64,000 bases of DNA from Globodera rostochiensis (Eukaryota > Nematoda > Chromadorea > Rhabditida > Heteroderidae): positions 91,688-155,687 of the forward strand of contig JAEVLN010000007.1 of the NCBI GenBank assembly GCA_018350325.1, written 5' to 3'. Shown here piece after piece: positions 10,361 through 23,039 of the stretch (its first letter is position 1; each line of letters begins with the position of its first letter). A program made the translations under genes and the position numbers. Under the pieces are notes generated by a model that was not told where the DNA came from, did not search any database, and was given only the letters and a program-made list of their open reading frames with translations.

Positions 10361-10828
10361 TTTAAGAGATTTTCAATTAAAATTTTAAAAAATGGCCCTA
10401 TTTAAACGAACGATTTTTGGGGGCGGGGGGGGGGGACAAGGCGAGGTAAGGAAAATAAAAGTTAAACAAGTTAAAAAAAATCAGCCGAGGCGAAAAAAAG
10501 AGTGTCGATCATTTTGTCACTGATTTGTGAGTTGTAAATGTTGACAAAAGGGGGTCTTGGGCTGTAGAATCCAAATATGATCTTTTTGTAGATCGAACTC
10601 GAACTATTTTTCGAAAATTAATATAATTTTTTGGGAGGTCTATTGGGAGACAAAAGCCAAATTTTGGACATTCAACTTAATTTTTCGGGGTTTTCTTTCT
10701 AATCCCGGGTGAAAGTCTACTATTTCGGGGTTCCGAAGAAAAAAAAGTAACTATAAACACCGAAAAAGGGATTTAAGCTTCAAAAAACATGAATCCGATT
10801 GTTACTTGCCCTTTTCGTTCTTTAGTAG
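10361..10828. repeat. 470-bp direct repeat, copy B
   Basis: Partner of 8464-8934. It is preceded by a degenerate GC-rich hairpin repeat (about 10303-10332). Confidence 0.85.
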
Positions 10829-11209
10829 TGCATTTTTGGTCAAGAAAAAGTTGATGCCCAATTCTGAAACATTTCTTTAAAAAGTACAGTACTTTTTTAT
10901 TTTTTAAAGATCCCCAGATTCACTAGGCCCAAGAGTTAAAAAAGTCGCCAAAAATTTTGAAATAGGCCACAAAAATCTTCAGATGCCGAAATAGGTGTTA
11001 GGCAAGGACAGTTCTTGAAAGCGACCTTTGTTCTTAAAAATGAAAAATGCACTTATTTTTAAGAATGTACTTTAAAAAATAGCCATTCATCTTGAGAGTT
11101 TAAATTTGTAATTTTACAAAGGAAGATCATGATTTTTAGCATTGAATAGATTCAAAGTTTTCATCAGAAAACGCCATTTTTTCAAAAATGCAAAAGAATT
11201 TTAAATGGA

Positions 11210-11700
11210 TGTTTAATCGTTATGAATGAATTTATATAGGTATTTAGTATAAACTGAAAGTTGGGATTTATTTTCTTGAAAATATTTGAATGCACATTTT
11301 TTTGGGCAAATGGTGTTGACCTGAAAAGGGGGAAAAAGGACGCTTTCGTTGTTGGGAATTAATCTCTCCATTTTATCATAAATTTGAATGTTTTATTTGC
11401 TCCTAGCAAAAATGTCGACGGAGAGAATTGTGAGAAAGGGAATTCAAAAGTTACGATGTAATAAAACAACCCCAACTGTTTTTCCACGCTTAGGTAAAAC
11501 ATTTTTTTATTTTTTTTTGCCAAAAATAGGGGTAAACGCAAATTTGATAGGGCACTCTCACTGCTCTGGAGGTGTCTCCGAATATGAGTTAGTGAAAAAA
11601 AAGAATTACGAAAAAACAATGTTTTAAATTATAATCAATAAAGCATAAAAGTGATTAATGCTAAAACCTTCAACAATAAAAAGTGATTGTTTTCCAATTT
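11210..11700. repeat. Dispersed repeat shared with palindrome arms
   Basis: TGAAAGTTGGGATT...GACCTGAAAAGGGGG...AATTTGAATGTTTTAT...GAGAGAATTGTGAGAAAG is the same element as 36395-36725, 42905-43240 and 58120-58600. From 11470 it runs into a copy of the CCCCAACTGTTTTTCCACGC segment found in the inverted pair 11944-12640 / 17147-17922. The short frame starting ATGTCGACGGAGAGAATTG is not kept in all copies. Confidence 0.6.
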
Positions 11701-11864
11701 TAAGTTTTCTGGTTTTTGATTTTTAAAAGGGGGACCAGAGCACATCCCTGCCGCCGACCCCCCCCCCCCCCCTCAAACTCTCAAAAAATCCCGGTACCAT
11801 AGTTTTGCACGTAGCTTATGTTATTTCATGATGTTGATTACTAACTATACATGCTTTAGCGAAA

Positions 11865-11930
11865 ATGGCGCAGCGTGCAATTGAAGAAATTTTTGAGGAG
11901 GATGTTCGCGTCACGGACAAATTCGTTAAC
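11865..11930 (+). pseudogene. EEDVRV-family exon, cut by repeat insertion
   Basis: After a CTTTAG acceptor-like site the sequence reads MAQRAIEEIFEEDVRVTDKF then VN, identical at protein level to the arm genes (52316 onward). It then runs straight into unrelated repeat DNA at about 11931, so the remaining exon (NLTVTGPYAD...) is missing. Confidence 0.7.
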
Positions 11931-11943
11931 CCAATCCCGTAAC

Positions 11944-12640
11944 TTCCACACACAAAAATTAAAAAAAAACGCCATCGTTTGCCGTGACCGATAAATAAAT
12001 GGCCAATTGGGCACACCACTTGCCTTTCTCATTGTCCTTCTGCTAACAACCCCAACTGTTTTTCCACGCTTAGGTAAAACATTTTTTGTTTTTTTGCCAA
12101 AAATAGGGGTAATTCCGAATTAGATAGGGCACTCTCTCACTGCTCTAAACTAGCAGAAACCAGAGGTGCCTCCGAATTGAGTTAGCGAAAAAAAAGAATT
12201 AAGAAAAGACGTTTGGATCTCGATCCCGGCTTTCATGATCCCGTCCCGAATTTCTGCACAAGTTATTTTAAGAATTCTGCTTCAAGAAGGGAAGGTGCAT
12301 CAAATATCGTAGACATTGGGGAAGGATGGATTACTGTATGTAAATGAGGATGACTTCACGGGGGCGACTTCCAAAATTCATAAAAAAAATCCTCGTTTTT
12401 CAGCAAATTTCTTCAAACATAATTCCGTCGTCGTCATCTTTCCATGGCCTCCGTCGTCTCTCTTTTTGGCTTCTTCCAATTTACTGTTCTCAGCAATCCG
12501 CAATCGCAATTTTGGAAAAACAATTTTTTGGGGGACATTTTTTAAAAATCAATTTTTTTTCAAACAAAAAATGCACCCTTAAAAAAGACTTATTTTTTTG
12601 GACCAAAAATGCGCTTCTAAAAAATTGATTTAATTTTTCT
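11944..12640. repeat. Long inverted repeat, left partner
   Basis: The first ~270 bp, TTCCACACACAAAAATT to GAGTTAGCGAAAAAAAAG, is nearly identical and inverted to 17655-17922. Further shared blocks (CCCGATCCCGGCTTTCA, TTTTGGAAAAACAATTTTT, AAAAGACTTATTTTTTTGG) follow in mirrored order. Could be the ends of one 6-kb element or two inverted insertions. Confidence 0.75.
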
Positions 12641-15600
12641 GGGAAGGAGAGCCCGGCGGTGCCGACAGGCGCCGTCGGGAAAAATTTCGGAATTTTTGCT
12701 AAGAAATGTCATCAAAATTTTCAAAATTATCATTTTGCTTTGGAATTCCGGAAAAATTTTCGTAAACAATAATAGGTTTACGTAAGAGTAGAGTTGACCG
12801 GGATCGGGATTGATTATTATTAAAAATATTTTTCTCAACTTCTATTGCCTCATCCATCATAAATATTGGGATTCAATCTGATACTTTACGGTGAATAATT
12901 ATTTTCATATAAATTTTTTTTTTTCTGTGAAGTCATCACCGATTTGTGGCATCTGTTGCGCAGCGACAATCGACTAATTTGCACATTTAAATTTTAAAAA
13001 AAAGTCGTCTCGGGGTTTTTTGAAAATTGAAATTAGGCACTGTCAGAAATTTTGACCAAAAATGGTTTTTGGCCAACTTTGAGGGGCCATAACTTTCTTC
13101 ATAATTTTTTCCGGAGACGAAATTTTTGCGCCTTCGTAATCAGCTCGGCGAGAGGAATCGAATGATCATTCGGTTTGGCGCCATTCCCTGATAAGATAGA
13201 AATTCCTCTTTCTCTCCCCTGGCCCAACTACGTGCTAATCGATGTTAGCATAACTTTTTGCACAAACTCCGGACAATTTTCTTCCCCCATTATTTGTATC
13301 CTCGAGCAATGGCAAATAAACATTGACTTTCTTTCTGTCATATGCATGCCCATCATAACTGATGACGATCCCGGGGAAAGTTTGGTTTATTTTTTTTTGG
13401 TTTTTTTTTAAATTTTTTTGTTTGAATTGATTTTTTTTGTTGTTTTTTTTATTTAGCTTCTTCTCCTAATGCCCTGCATCCGGTTATCGTCGAATGTGCT
13501 TATCGATCAGGGCAGAAATTACAAATTGAGCAATTTTTAGGTAGAGAACAAGAATGGATTGCCTCGGGGGATATTGGGACTGACGAGAAGCGTAATATTT
13601 GAAAGAGTAGAGCCAAAGAAACGATCCCAAAAATGCTGGCTGGGTATCCGATGAATGCGCAAATAATTTAGCATTTTAAACGAAAAATGAGGGCAAAGAT
13701 TAGTTTTTTGGAGAGAGGGGTTTAGGAGTGGCGGGAATGGAAACAATTGCGAGTAAGAGCTCTTTTGGGGGTTCTCCTGAAAGCTGATGCCCCCCATTTT
13801 TCAAAAAATATGAATTAATTTGGTTTTTTAGACATCTGATCGAATTTTACGCATCAGAAAGCCCGGAAACGACCTTTTTCGATATTTTATCGTAAAATTT
13901 AGAAATCGATTTTGAAATTTGAATTCGCATCTGGGGTTGGAAATCGGCCGAAATGGGGGTCAGATTCGGATTCCGTATTCTGTGTTTCGTATTTTTTTTG
14001 ACAAGTTGGCCAAAAATCATAGGGGGAACATTTTTGGAAATTTTTTATTCCAAAAATTGTCTGAAATAAACTTTTTGAAATAAATTGCAAAAACTGATCA
14101 CTCTGAGGTAAAAAAGCCTTTTGGCATTCGAAGCCTGATCAGAAGGACGAGGACCGGATGAAGGTTGAGGAGGCGGAGGAGGATGAAGATGAAGAAGAGG
14201 ACGATTACCCGGAAGAACCCAATTGCGATCGTTGCGAGAGACTGAGCAGGAACGAACGGAGTCGGAAGAGACAGAGAAACAAGCGCAAGAAGGTGATGAA
14301 ATCGATGAAGAAAAAGCTGAAGCAGAAGAAAACGATGCAGTTTCTGAACATCCCTAAAAAAATCTTTTTATCGACTTTGAAAACAATTTTTTTTGTTTGA
14401 AAAATGGGGGGCACCAGCTTTACTATTATCCCCGTTTTCACAAGTTTTTTTCTGTTGTAACTTCTCTTCAAATTTGCGTTTGATAGCTTCTACACCAATT
14501 GTATGTAAGCTTTTGAATGATATTAAAAATGTTTGATGTGGTTAGATTTGGGTAATAGTTCGCCCCCCCCCCATTTGACTGTCTGTTAGTGCGCGAATTA
14601 TTTGTTTAAGGCACGTTCAATCCTTTAGTCAGCAAAAAAATGTCCCGCAAAAAAATGTCCCTCTCCCTCAATGAAAGATGGGCATTTTTGCCCGAAAAAA
14701 CAATATACCGCAAAATGTATTCAAAAAATAATTTTAAAAAAATCATCTCCAAGCTTCTTTATTCATTCACAAACAAATAAAATATAAAATTATTAATGCT
14801 TTTGAAAAAAGTAACTTTTCATAAAATCGTGCTGAAACAGAATAGAAGAGATGAAAGCAACTTATACCGATTATAGAAGTAGCGTGCCCATGTTGACAGT
14901 TGGCATGGAACAAATTGTATTTTGTCCACATACCACGAAAAACGTCCTCGATTTTTTCATAAGAAACATTCAGATTGGTGTTCGCACAACAAATTTTGTA
15001 ATAGAAGCGGTAGTAGCCCCAACTAAAATACTATAAATATTAGGGGCCGCACTGGAATTCGGCCGAATTTTTCCGGATTCGGATTTATCCGGAAAATCAA
15101 TTATGCTTGGCATATTTTTCTTTTATTCTTGATTCAAAAGCTAAATTTCTCATCACTAGAGACGAGATTTATATATTTTTTTAAATGTTTTTGTTGCGAA
15201 TAGGGAATCACGAGAGAAGCCCAAAAATAGCATTCATTTTGAAAAATTTTACAATTAGAGCGACTTTTTAGTCAATATTGCAATTTTTAGGCATTTTCCC
15301 GAAAATTTGTTAAGAAAAATGCAATAAAAACGAAAAATATTTTTCAAGACCAAAAATGCACCCCTAAAAAAAGATTTTTTTCTCGGACCAAAAATCCACC
15401 CCCAACGATTGACATTTTTCTTAAAATTTTTTTATTTGATGAATTTTCTAAACCGGTTTTAATAAACGATTTAAATATTATAAAGGCTTATTTTTAGGCG
15501 AAAAATCTTGAAATAGGCGCCTAAAACATTTTGTTTTTCATGTAGCCTAGGCTTAAGCCTAAGCTTAGGCTAGCTTAGGTTTAAGCCTGAGCCTAAGCTC

Positions 15601-17146
15601 AAAGTTCACATATGACACGACGACAAATGCTCCGGTAAACCAAGATCGGACAAAAGTCCATATAAAATTCATCAACCTTCCAAAAAAACACTTCTTTTTG
15701 TTTTGGTGCTGAAACCGAATTTTCGATCAAGAATGTTGTAGCAAAGCCTTTAAAGTTTAAACCGCTTTTTGAACCTGTTAAGTCAGCTTTGAAAATCTGC
15801 AAAAATTACTTTAAATCGCTTCCTATATGTTTTCTAAGCCTCAAAAAAGAATAATTTAACCTTCATAATATTTAAATCGGTTATTGAAACCAGTTCAGAA
15901 AATTCAATTTCGAAAATATTGCAACTTTTTTTCCTTCTAACCAGACTCAAACGGGCCGCTCCCACATTTTAATCCAGTGGTGCCAATGCTATCGCTTTTT
16001 TCAAAAAAAAACTACCGTATTTAGTAAATTTTGGTTGAAAATCTCTTAACAAATTGAGCCAAAAATTCAATTCTCGGCGGCGCCTATTGGACCGCCGACC
16101 TCCCACCCCAGTCAGAAGTGAAGCAGAATTCGCAAAAAAATACCCTCTAAATGTTCCTTGTATTGAAATTTCGTATGTGCGGCGGTGCGTTTTTCCACAA
16201 TTGCCACAGACAAAATAAACCAAAACCGCGTGATGCATCGGCTCACTTCTCCCCTGTAAATTATTATTGAATTGTAAAATTCTTTGCATTTAATCCACAA
16301 ACCAGAGACACTGAATCAATGATTTCTGCTGAAATCATCATTGGATGGGCTCTCACTTCCATTTGCACGGCTCGGTACTCTTGGCATCCGCAGCTACAGG
16401 GAGGGACTGGCGTCCACTTCGCAGATGATAATGAGAGTGCGGATAATGGTGATGATGAAGATGATCCCATTTTTATGAAGCTTATTCTTTCTAATAATGA
16501 TTAATTTAAATTCTTAAACAAACGAATAAAATCTGGTTTTTAGCACTTTTCTGAGCATAATTTTTTTGAGGCTTGCATTTGGTTCGATTTTTAGGGGTGC
16601 ATGAAAATTTTTTGATTTTCGACTCAATTTGGTAAGAAAATAGTCCAAAAATTCGAATTAACCTGAAAATCAGTACAAAATTAGAATGTGGATAAAAATG
16701 AGCAAAAATTGTTACATTTTTGGATATTTTTTAAGCGAAAATTCAAAAAAAAGAATGCGAAAAATGCTTGAAAATTAACAAATTTGGCTATCTGTCTAGA
16801 GATTATTTAAATTTAAACAAAAAATCTTCAAAAAGCTCCAAAATCTCAAATAAAGGACAAAAAAGGACGTGTATCCCAAAAAATTACATGTTTAGAAAAA
16901 TAAAAAAATTTAGGGCTAAATGTCGATCTTTGGTGGTGCATTTTGGTCAATCATTTTTAGGGGCGGATTTTTGGTTTGAAAAATTTGCGTAAAACCCCTC
17001 CTATACTATAATTGGTAGAGCTGTTTAAGACTTGAAATTTACCGAGAACCGAGACCGAGAAATGACATCGAGACTCGAGATCGAGACCCAAAAAAATCGA
17101 GAAATTTTCGACTCGAGAACCGAGACAGAGAAATTTCGAATTTTTT
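12641..17146. other. Interval between inverted repeats, no gene assigned
   Basis: Contains degenerate GC-rich hairpin repeats (about 12655-12680 and 16074-16098) and a dispersed repeat at 12945-13050 that recurs at 63885-64000. A block at 13080-13190 recurs inverted at 26640-26745. There is an exon-like piece at 13459-13540, an acidic then basic frame at 14158-14400 (many E/D, then RKRQRNKRKK), and a minus-strand frame at 16112-16300 with CGNCGKTHRRTY, a possible zinc pair. None can be joined into a convincing gene. Confidence 0.4.
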
Positions 17147-17922
17147 CTATCTTATCAGGGAATGGCGCCAATAAATCCCGAAATTTTTCAATTTTTTAGA
17201 TGCGCATTTTTGGTCCAAAAAAAATAAGTCTTTTTTAAGGGTGCATTTTTTGTTTATTTGATTTTTAAAAAAGGTCCCCCAAAAATTGTTTTTCCAAAAT
17301 TGCGATTGCGGATTGTCTACGGTATTTGATGCACAGTTTGCAGAAATTGTCATCTCATTGCAATTAAAAAGTGCCTTATTTTTGGCCATTGATGCCCTTT
17401 TTCGATGGGAGCCCTGATTTATACACAGCAAGTCCTCAAGCTTTTAGTTTATTTCTTAACAAATGTTTTATTAAAATTAGATTAGGCCGTCGGACCGGGA
17501 TCGTGAAAGCCGGGATCGGGATCCAAACTTCAATACATATCGACTATACGATTTAAAATTGAAAAACGATCGATTTTTGTTGTTGAAGGTTATTGTCAAT
17601 TGTTTTTAGCATTAACACTTTTATGCTTTATTGATCATAATTTAAAACATTGTTTTTTCTTAATTCTTTTTTTTTCACTAACTCAATTCGGAGGCACCTC
17701 TGGTTTCTGCTAGTTTAGAGCAGTGAGAGAGTGCCCTATCTAATTCGGAATTACCCCTATTTTTGGCAAAAAAACAAAAAATGTTTTACCTAAGCGTGGA
17801 AAAACAGTTGGGGTTGTTAGCAGAAGGACAATGAGAAAGGCAAGTGGTGTGCCCAATTGGCCATTTATTTATCGGTCACGGCAAACGATGGCGTTTTTTT
17901 TTAAAATTTTTGTGTGTGGAAA
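17147..17922. repeat. Long inverted repeat, right partner
   Basis: Mirror of 11944-12640. Its inner end also matches 13173-13197 inverted (GGCGCCATTCCCTGATAAGA), so the inverted homology extends further on the left side with extra sequence inserted there. Confidence 0.75.
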
Positions 17923-18539
17923 TCAGGAAATTCTGGAATGTCCCGGAAAATTTTGGAAATTCCAAAATTTACCGCTTTGAGCAGGAAATCCCTGAATTTA
18001 CCGATTTCTCAAATTTATTGTAACACGGACATTTCGTCGAGTAGGCCAAAATGGATTTTTTGCCGAGTCACACTGTAAAAAGACTTACTTGGCCAAATGG
18101 AATCCATTTTTTGGCTTTGAGGGGACCGATTTTCGGGACCTTTTGTCCGTTTTTTCAAATTCAAGTAAATTTGAAGGCGCTTGTTGGTGCCACCCGAATT
18201 TTTCCTTCTTTTATTTTTGCTACCAGCCGACCCACAGCCCCCCAACCATTTATTTTTGAATTTCCCAAAAACAATTTTGGCCTCTAAATCACAAAAAGCG
18301 CAAAATTACAATGGAAAGGCAAGTAATGGTAGTGCTTTCTGAATAATTTTGAGGCCAAAATTGATTTTTCGGAAAATCTTTTACACCCGGGCAAAAAAGA
18401 GAACAAAACAAAAAGCATAAGAATTTCTCATCAAAGCTTCGGTAAAACAAGACAAAAGATTCATAGTGTAAAGAAAAAAGCAATAATTTAATTAGTCCAT
18501 TTTCTCAGTTTGAATATTTTCATCCAAATTCCATCTCTC
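17923..18539. other. No gene recognised
   Basis: AT-rich. From about 18380 it resembles 31360-31500 (AAAAAGCATAAGAATTT, CATCAAAGCTTCGG, TTAGTCCATTTTCTCAG), which is the 3' flank of the orphan F-box-family exon that follows. Confidence 0.5.
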
Positions 18540-18591
18540 TCAGTTCTTTCTCTTTTTGGGCTCACTTGGACCTTCATTTGCGTCAAGCAGT
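18540..18591 (-). pseudogene. Orphan last exon of F-box-like family
   Basis: A 52-nt minus-strand block after TATTTTCAG encodes LDANEGPSEPKKRKN and a stop. Its length and phase match the last exon of the intact gene at 55932-55983 (VDENEGPSEPKKPKK). No other exons of the family are found upstream on this strand, so it is a detached remnant. A second orphan lies at 31503-31554. Confidence 0.65.
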
Positions 18592-18780
18592 CTGAAAATA
18601 GAAATATAAAAAACGGAAATGGATGTGGAAGTTAAAAAAATATTAACAAATTGCGCGCGTAGAGAGCTTTTTTCGTTTCTCACACGCAAGATTTGTCCTT
18701 ATTTGAGGATTTTGCCAATTTATAAAGATTTCCATAATATTTTTTTTGCCCTTGGTGTCCTTATTTTGAAAAAAATTTAG

Positions 18781-20160
18781 TTACGACCCCCGAGGAGGCA
18801 AAACGGGAGAAGAAGGTGGAAGAGGAGGTAAAACGGGAGAAGAAGGTGGAAGAGGAGGTAAAACGGGAGAAGAAGGTGGAAGAGGAGGTAAAACGGGAGA
18901 AGAAGGTGGAAGAGGAAGTAAAACGGAAGAAGAAGGTGGAAGAGGGAGGTAAAACGGAAGAAGAAGGTGGAAGAGGAGGTAAAACGGAAGAAGAAGGTGG
19001 AAGAGGTAAAACGGAAGGAGAAAGCGGAAGAGGTGGTGGAAGTTGGAAGAAAAAGGTGGAAGAGGAGGTAAAACGGAAGAAGAAGATGGAAGAGGTAAAA
19101 CGGAAGGAGAAAGCGGAAGAGGTGGTGGAAGTTGAGGTAAAATGGAAGAAGAAGGTGGAAGAGGAGGTAAAACGGGAGAAGAAGGTGGAAGAGGAGGTAA
19201 AACGGGAGAAGAAGGTGGAAGAGGAGGCAAAACGGGAGAAGAAGGTGGAAGAGGAGGTAAAACGGGAGAAGAAGGTGGAAGAGGAGGTAAAACGGGAGAA
19301 GAAGGTGGAAGAGGAGGTAAAACGGGAGAAGAAGGTGGAAGAGGAAGTAAAACGGAAGAAGAAGGTGGAAGAGGGAGGTAAAACGGAAGAAGAAGGTGGA
19401 AGAGGAGGTAAAATGGGAGAAGGTGGAAGAGGAGGTAAAACGGAAGAAGAAGGTTGAAGAGGAGGTAAAACGGGAGAAGAAGGTGGAAGAGGAGGTAAAA
19501 CGGAAGAAGAAGGTGGAAGAGGAGGTAAAACGGAAGAAGAAGGTGGAAGAGGTAAAACGGAAAGAGAAAGCGGAAGAGGTGGTGGAAGTTGAGGTAAAAT
19601 GGAAGAAGAAGGTGGAAGAGGAGGTAAAATGGAAGAAGAAGGTGGAAGATGAGGTAAAACGGAAGAAGAAGGTGGAAGAGGAGGTAAAACGGAAGAAGGT
19701 GGAAGAGGAGGTAAAACGGAAGAAGAAGGTGGAAGAGGAGGTAAAACGGGAGAAGGTGGAAGAGGAGGTAAAACGGAAGAAGAAGGTGGAAGAGGAGGCA
19801 AAACGGGAGAAGGTGGAAGAGGAGGTAAAACGGGAGAAGAAGGTGGAAGAGGAAGTAAAACGGAAGAAGAAGGTGGAAGAGGGAGGTAAAACGGAAGAAG
19901 AAGGTGGAAGAGGAGGTAAAACGGAAGAAGAAGGTGGAAGAGGTAAAACGGAAGGAGAAAGCGGAAGAGGTGGTGGAAGTTGGAAGAAAAAGGTGGAAGA
20001 GGAGGTAAAACGGAAGAAGAAGATGGAAGAGGTAAAACGGAAGGAGAAAGCGGAAGAGGTGGTGGAAGTTGAGGTAAAATGGAAGAAGAAGGTGGAAGAG
20101 GAGGTAAAATGGAAGAAGAAGGTGGAAGATGAGGTAAAACGGAAGAAGAAGGTGGAAGAG
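18781..20160. repeat. 30-bp minisatellite, about 46 copies
   Basis: Tandem units of GGAAGAAGAAGG, TGGAAGAGGAGG and TAAAAC (30 bp), with deletion and substitution variants (24, 27 and 31 bp). The unit is a multiple of three and poor in stops, so long frames open on both strands: VEEEVKRKKK repeats on plus, LPPLPPSSSV repeats on minus. Reading frame changes at unit-length variants, arguing against selection for one protein. Higher-order copies are visible (about 18910-19140 resembles 19850-20090). Confidence 0.9.
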
Positions 20161-20830
20161 GTGTCCCGCCTCGGCTGTGGCGGACAGAATTTGCGGAGAC
20201 GGGGAGAAAACAAGGCCAACTGCGGTTGGGTGTTGTTCAAAGGGATAAAAGGGTTGGGGACTGAATAGGTCGCGTGGAGTTTGATGAGTTGACGGGGTGT
20301 GGTGGAGAAATTAGACCGAAGTTTGGCAGTTGAAGGAGAAATTTTTATTTGAAGCGATGGGGACGGGCTCAAACTTGGGTAATTAAACCCCGTGGAAATG
20401 GTGGGGACGAAATGGAACATGCGCGAAAAGGAGGGCACAAATGGTGGGGAGGGAAGGGGTCAAACAAATGGGGGGAAATGAGTGAAAAATGTGGAGAGGA
20501 AATGGGAGGGGGAAGGGAATTGGGGGGAAAATGTGATGGGACAAATGGGGTGGGAGAAGGGGGTCCAACGGCACTTAGGTTGGGCACGTCCGCTGGGTTG
20601 GGCACGTCCGGGGTCGACGGGTGGGCAGAGCACACGGGCGGGGCCGGCGAACAGTGCACACGAGTGGGGCCGGCGGGCGGGGGGTCGGTGTGGGGCCGAC
20701 GGACGGGCTGGGCACGGCAGGGCGTCGGGGAGCAGGGCACGGCGTGGTGAACAAAATGTGTTCAGTTTTGAATGTGGTGGGAGGGGGTTTGACTGGGCTT
20801 TTATAGCCTCCTTTCGGTAGTGCCAACCCT
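20161..20830. other. GC-rich low-complexity block beside minisatellite
   Basis: Strand-skewed G-rich DNA with short repeats (TTGGGCACGTCCG twice, GGGGCCGGCG several times). Several frames are open only because of composition. The minus frame that enters the minisatellite starts here (MPSFSRMFHFVPTIST...) but shows no recognisable domain or splice structure. Confidence 0.5.
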
Positions 20831-23039
20831 TTTTGTTTACAATTAAAATTGTTTGCCCAATTTTGATTCATACTTTTTGGCCCATTTTTTCCAATTTCTT
20901 AAATGTTATTTGTTTTTTCATTCATTTTATTTCCCCAACCTTTCATTCTTTCCGTAACCTTTCTTAAAAATTTGTTTTATTTCTTATTTTGGTTATTCAT
21001 TTCATTTATTTTTAATATCATTTTTTGTCCGACATTTGTCGGCAACAAAACGATTTATGGGCGGGCGATGGGTCGGTCAGTAATCGATAGGGGTTAAGCT
21101 GCCCAAATCGATAATTTGTGTTCAATGAGAGGGCAGAGAAAAAAAACGTGCAAGACAAAATGTGCGTAATACATACATACGTGAAACAAAAAACCTTTTG
21201 TAAATAAACACAGCGACTCAAAAAGCGAGATGTGTGCCAATAAATAGAGAGTGTGCGGCGCGGGACCGGATCCCGCGCGGGATTTTGCAGAATCCCGCAT
21301 TTTTTGAAATTTGAGGGATTTATCACGCAAATCCAAGGCGGCAAAGATCAAAAAAAAATCCCGTATACATCAAGCTAAAGACAGAAATTTCTTTAAAAAC
21401 TATGAATGGCCTCAACGGAATAAACCAAAAGACAAAGTGGACTAAATCACTTTAAAAATTCATAATTTGTCAAATGTAGAGTGATTTTTTAATGTTAAAA
21501 ATGCAGGAAAATCCGCTTAGATCTATTAGAAAATATTTGAGTTAATTTTAAAGCCTTAAGCAGGGCTGCGATTCGTATTTGAATGGCAAGTATAGTGCTT
21601 GAAAATGGACCCTCGTACTTAAAAATTAAAAATGTGCTTATTTCAAGAATTTACTTGAAAAATGAGAATCTGGCGGGAGTGCTGAAAATTTAGGGATTTT
21701 AATGGGAATATTTTTGTTTTGGCATTGGTTGATTCAAAATTTTCAAGAGAAAATGGCTATTTTATCAAAAATGCGCTTTTCAAAACATTGGACTTTTTGA
21801 TTCTTTCTATTTGCTATTTTCAAGCATATTTTTGTTTAATTTCTTTAACAAGATTCATCAAAATTTCCAAAGAAAAATTAACCGGCAGCGCCTGTCGCAC
21901 CGCCGACCCCATGCTTAAAAAACCATCAAAAAAATCAGATTTAAAAAAATTTGCTTGAAAATCTCTTAACAACTTGGATCAAAAATCAAAATTTTCTCGG
22001 CGGCGCCTATCGGCACCGCCGACCCCCTCCCCTCCCGTGTAAAGCAGAATTCGCAAAAAAAAAATTTTTTTGAAAAATTAAAATCGCAAGTTTTTAAAAT
22101 TTGTTCGCAATTTTCTTAACAAAAAATGTTAATAGTAGAAAATTTCCCGACGGTGCCTATCGGCGTCGCCGTCGGACCCACCTACAACAAAATCCCAGGC
22201 TAAATACGGTGCCGTTCTAGGGTAGACCAAAAATTGACCCCAAATTGGTTTTGGAGAAAATTTTTTTGAGTGGACTTGGATTTCGTAAAATTGGCCCATT
22301 ATGTACTTGAGAATCAACATGCTTGTACTTGGGAATTGACTTTACCCGATCGCAGCCCTGGCCTTAAGTATTATAATAAGAGGAAAATATTTGGAGCGAA
22401 ATATTTTGAACGACGAATGTACAATGAAAAGTTGGGACAATTCCCAAAGGACACCAGTAATCGATAGGGGGTTAAGGCCGCCCAAATCGATAATTTGTGC
22501 TCAATGAGAAGGCAGAGAAAAAAACGTGCAAGACAAAATGTGCGTAATGCGATACATACGTAAAACAAAAAATCAGAATTTGCCTTTTGGGAATTCTCAT
22601 TTTATGATAAATTTGAATTCTTTATTTGCTTTCAGCAAAATGTTGACGCTTTTTGGGTTAACAAAATGGGACAATTCTTTTCTTTATCGAGCAGATTTGC
22701 AAAAATTGGAATTGGTCCGCCCGCGCACTCTACATTCATTCAACCATCCCACAGCTCTTTCTGCAAAAAAAAAGAAGAATCAGCGAAATCTTGCACAAAA
22801 TCCACAGCACTTTTTAATAAAATTCAATAAAAATTTAACAAATCTGCAAAAAAAAAAAAAATTTCATGGTTTGCAGTTGCACACCAAAAATCAAAATGCA
22901 ATTTTATCAAAAAGTGATTTTTGGTCGAGAAATAGGAAGATTGATTTTCAGGAGGGCGTTTTTGCCTAGCAAAAAACATTTTTAGGGTTTTTTTTTGTTG
23001 AAAACAACAAAAATGTCAGTGAAGGCATTTTTCGGCGCT
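20831..23039. other. Repeat field, no gene assigned
   Basis: Direct repeat pair at 21075-21200 and 22455-22575 (AATCGATAGGGG...GACAAAATGTGCGTAAT). Copy of the GGACCGGATCC element at 21240-21435. Three GC-rich hairpin motifs near 21886-21909, 21997-22022 and 22148-22178. An open frame at 22638-22969 starts MLTLFGLTKWDNSF but has no recognisable family and ends in homopolymers. Confidence 0.45.
21997..22022. repeat. GC-rich hairpin repeat, copy 6
   Basis: Perfect CTCGGCGGCGCCTATCGG-type motif, flanked upstream by ATCTCTTAACAACTTGGATC, the usual family flank. Confidence 0.8.

Noticed and set aside
8464..10828. LTR retrotransposon bounded by 470-bp direct repeats
   Set aside because: No TG...CA ends, primer-binding site, polypurine tract or polymerase reading frame; the interval is mostly a MITE.
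18777..20438. 553-codon minus-strand ORF as a real gene
   Set aside because: It is produced by a stop-poor 30-bp tandem repeat; other frames and the plus strand are equally open, and frames switch with unit-length changes.
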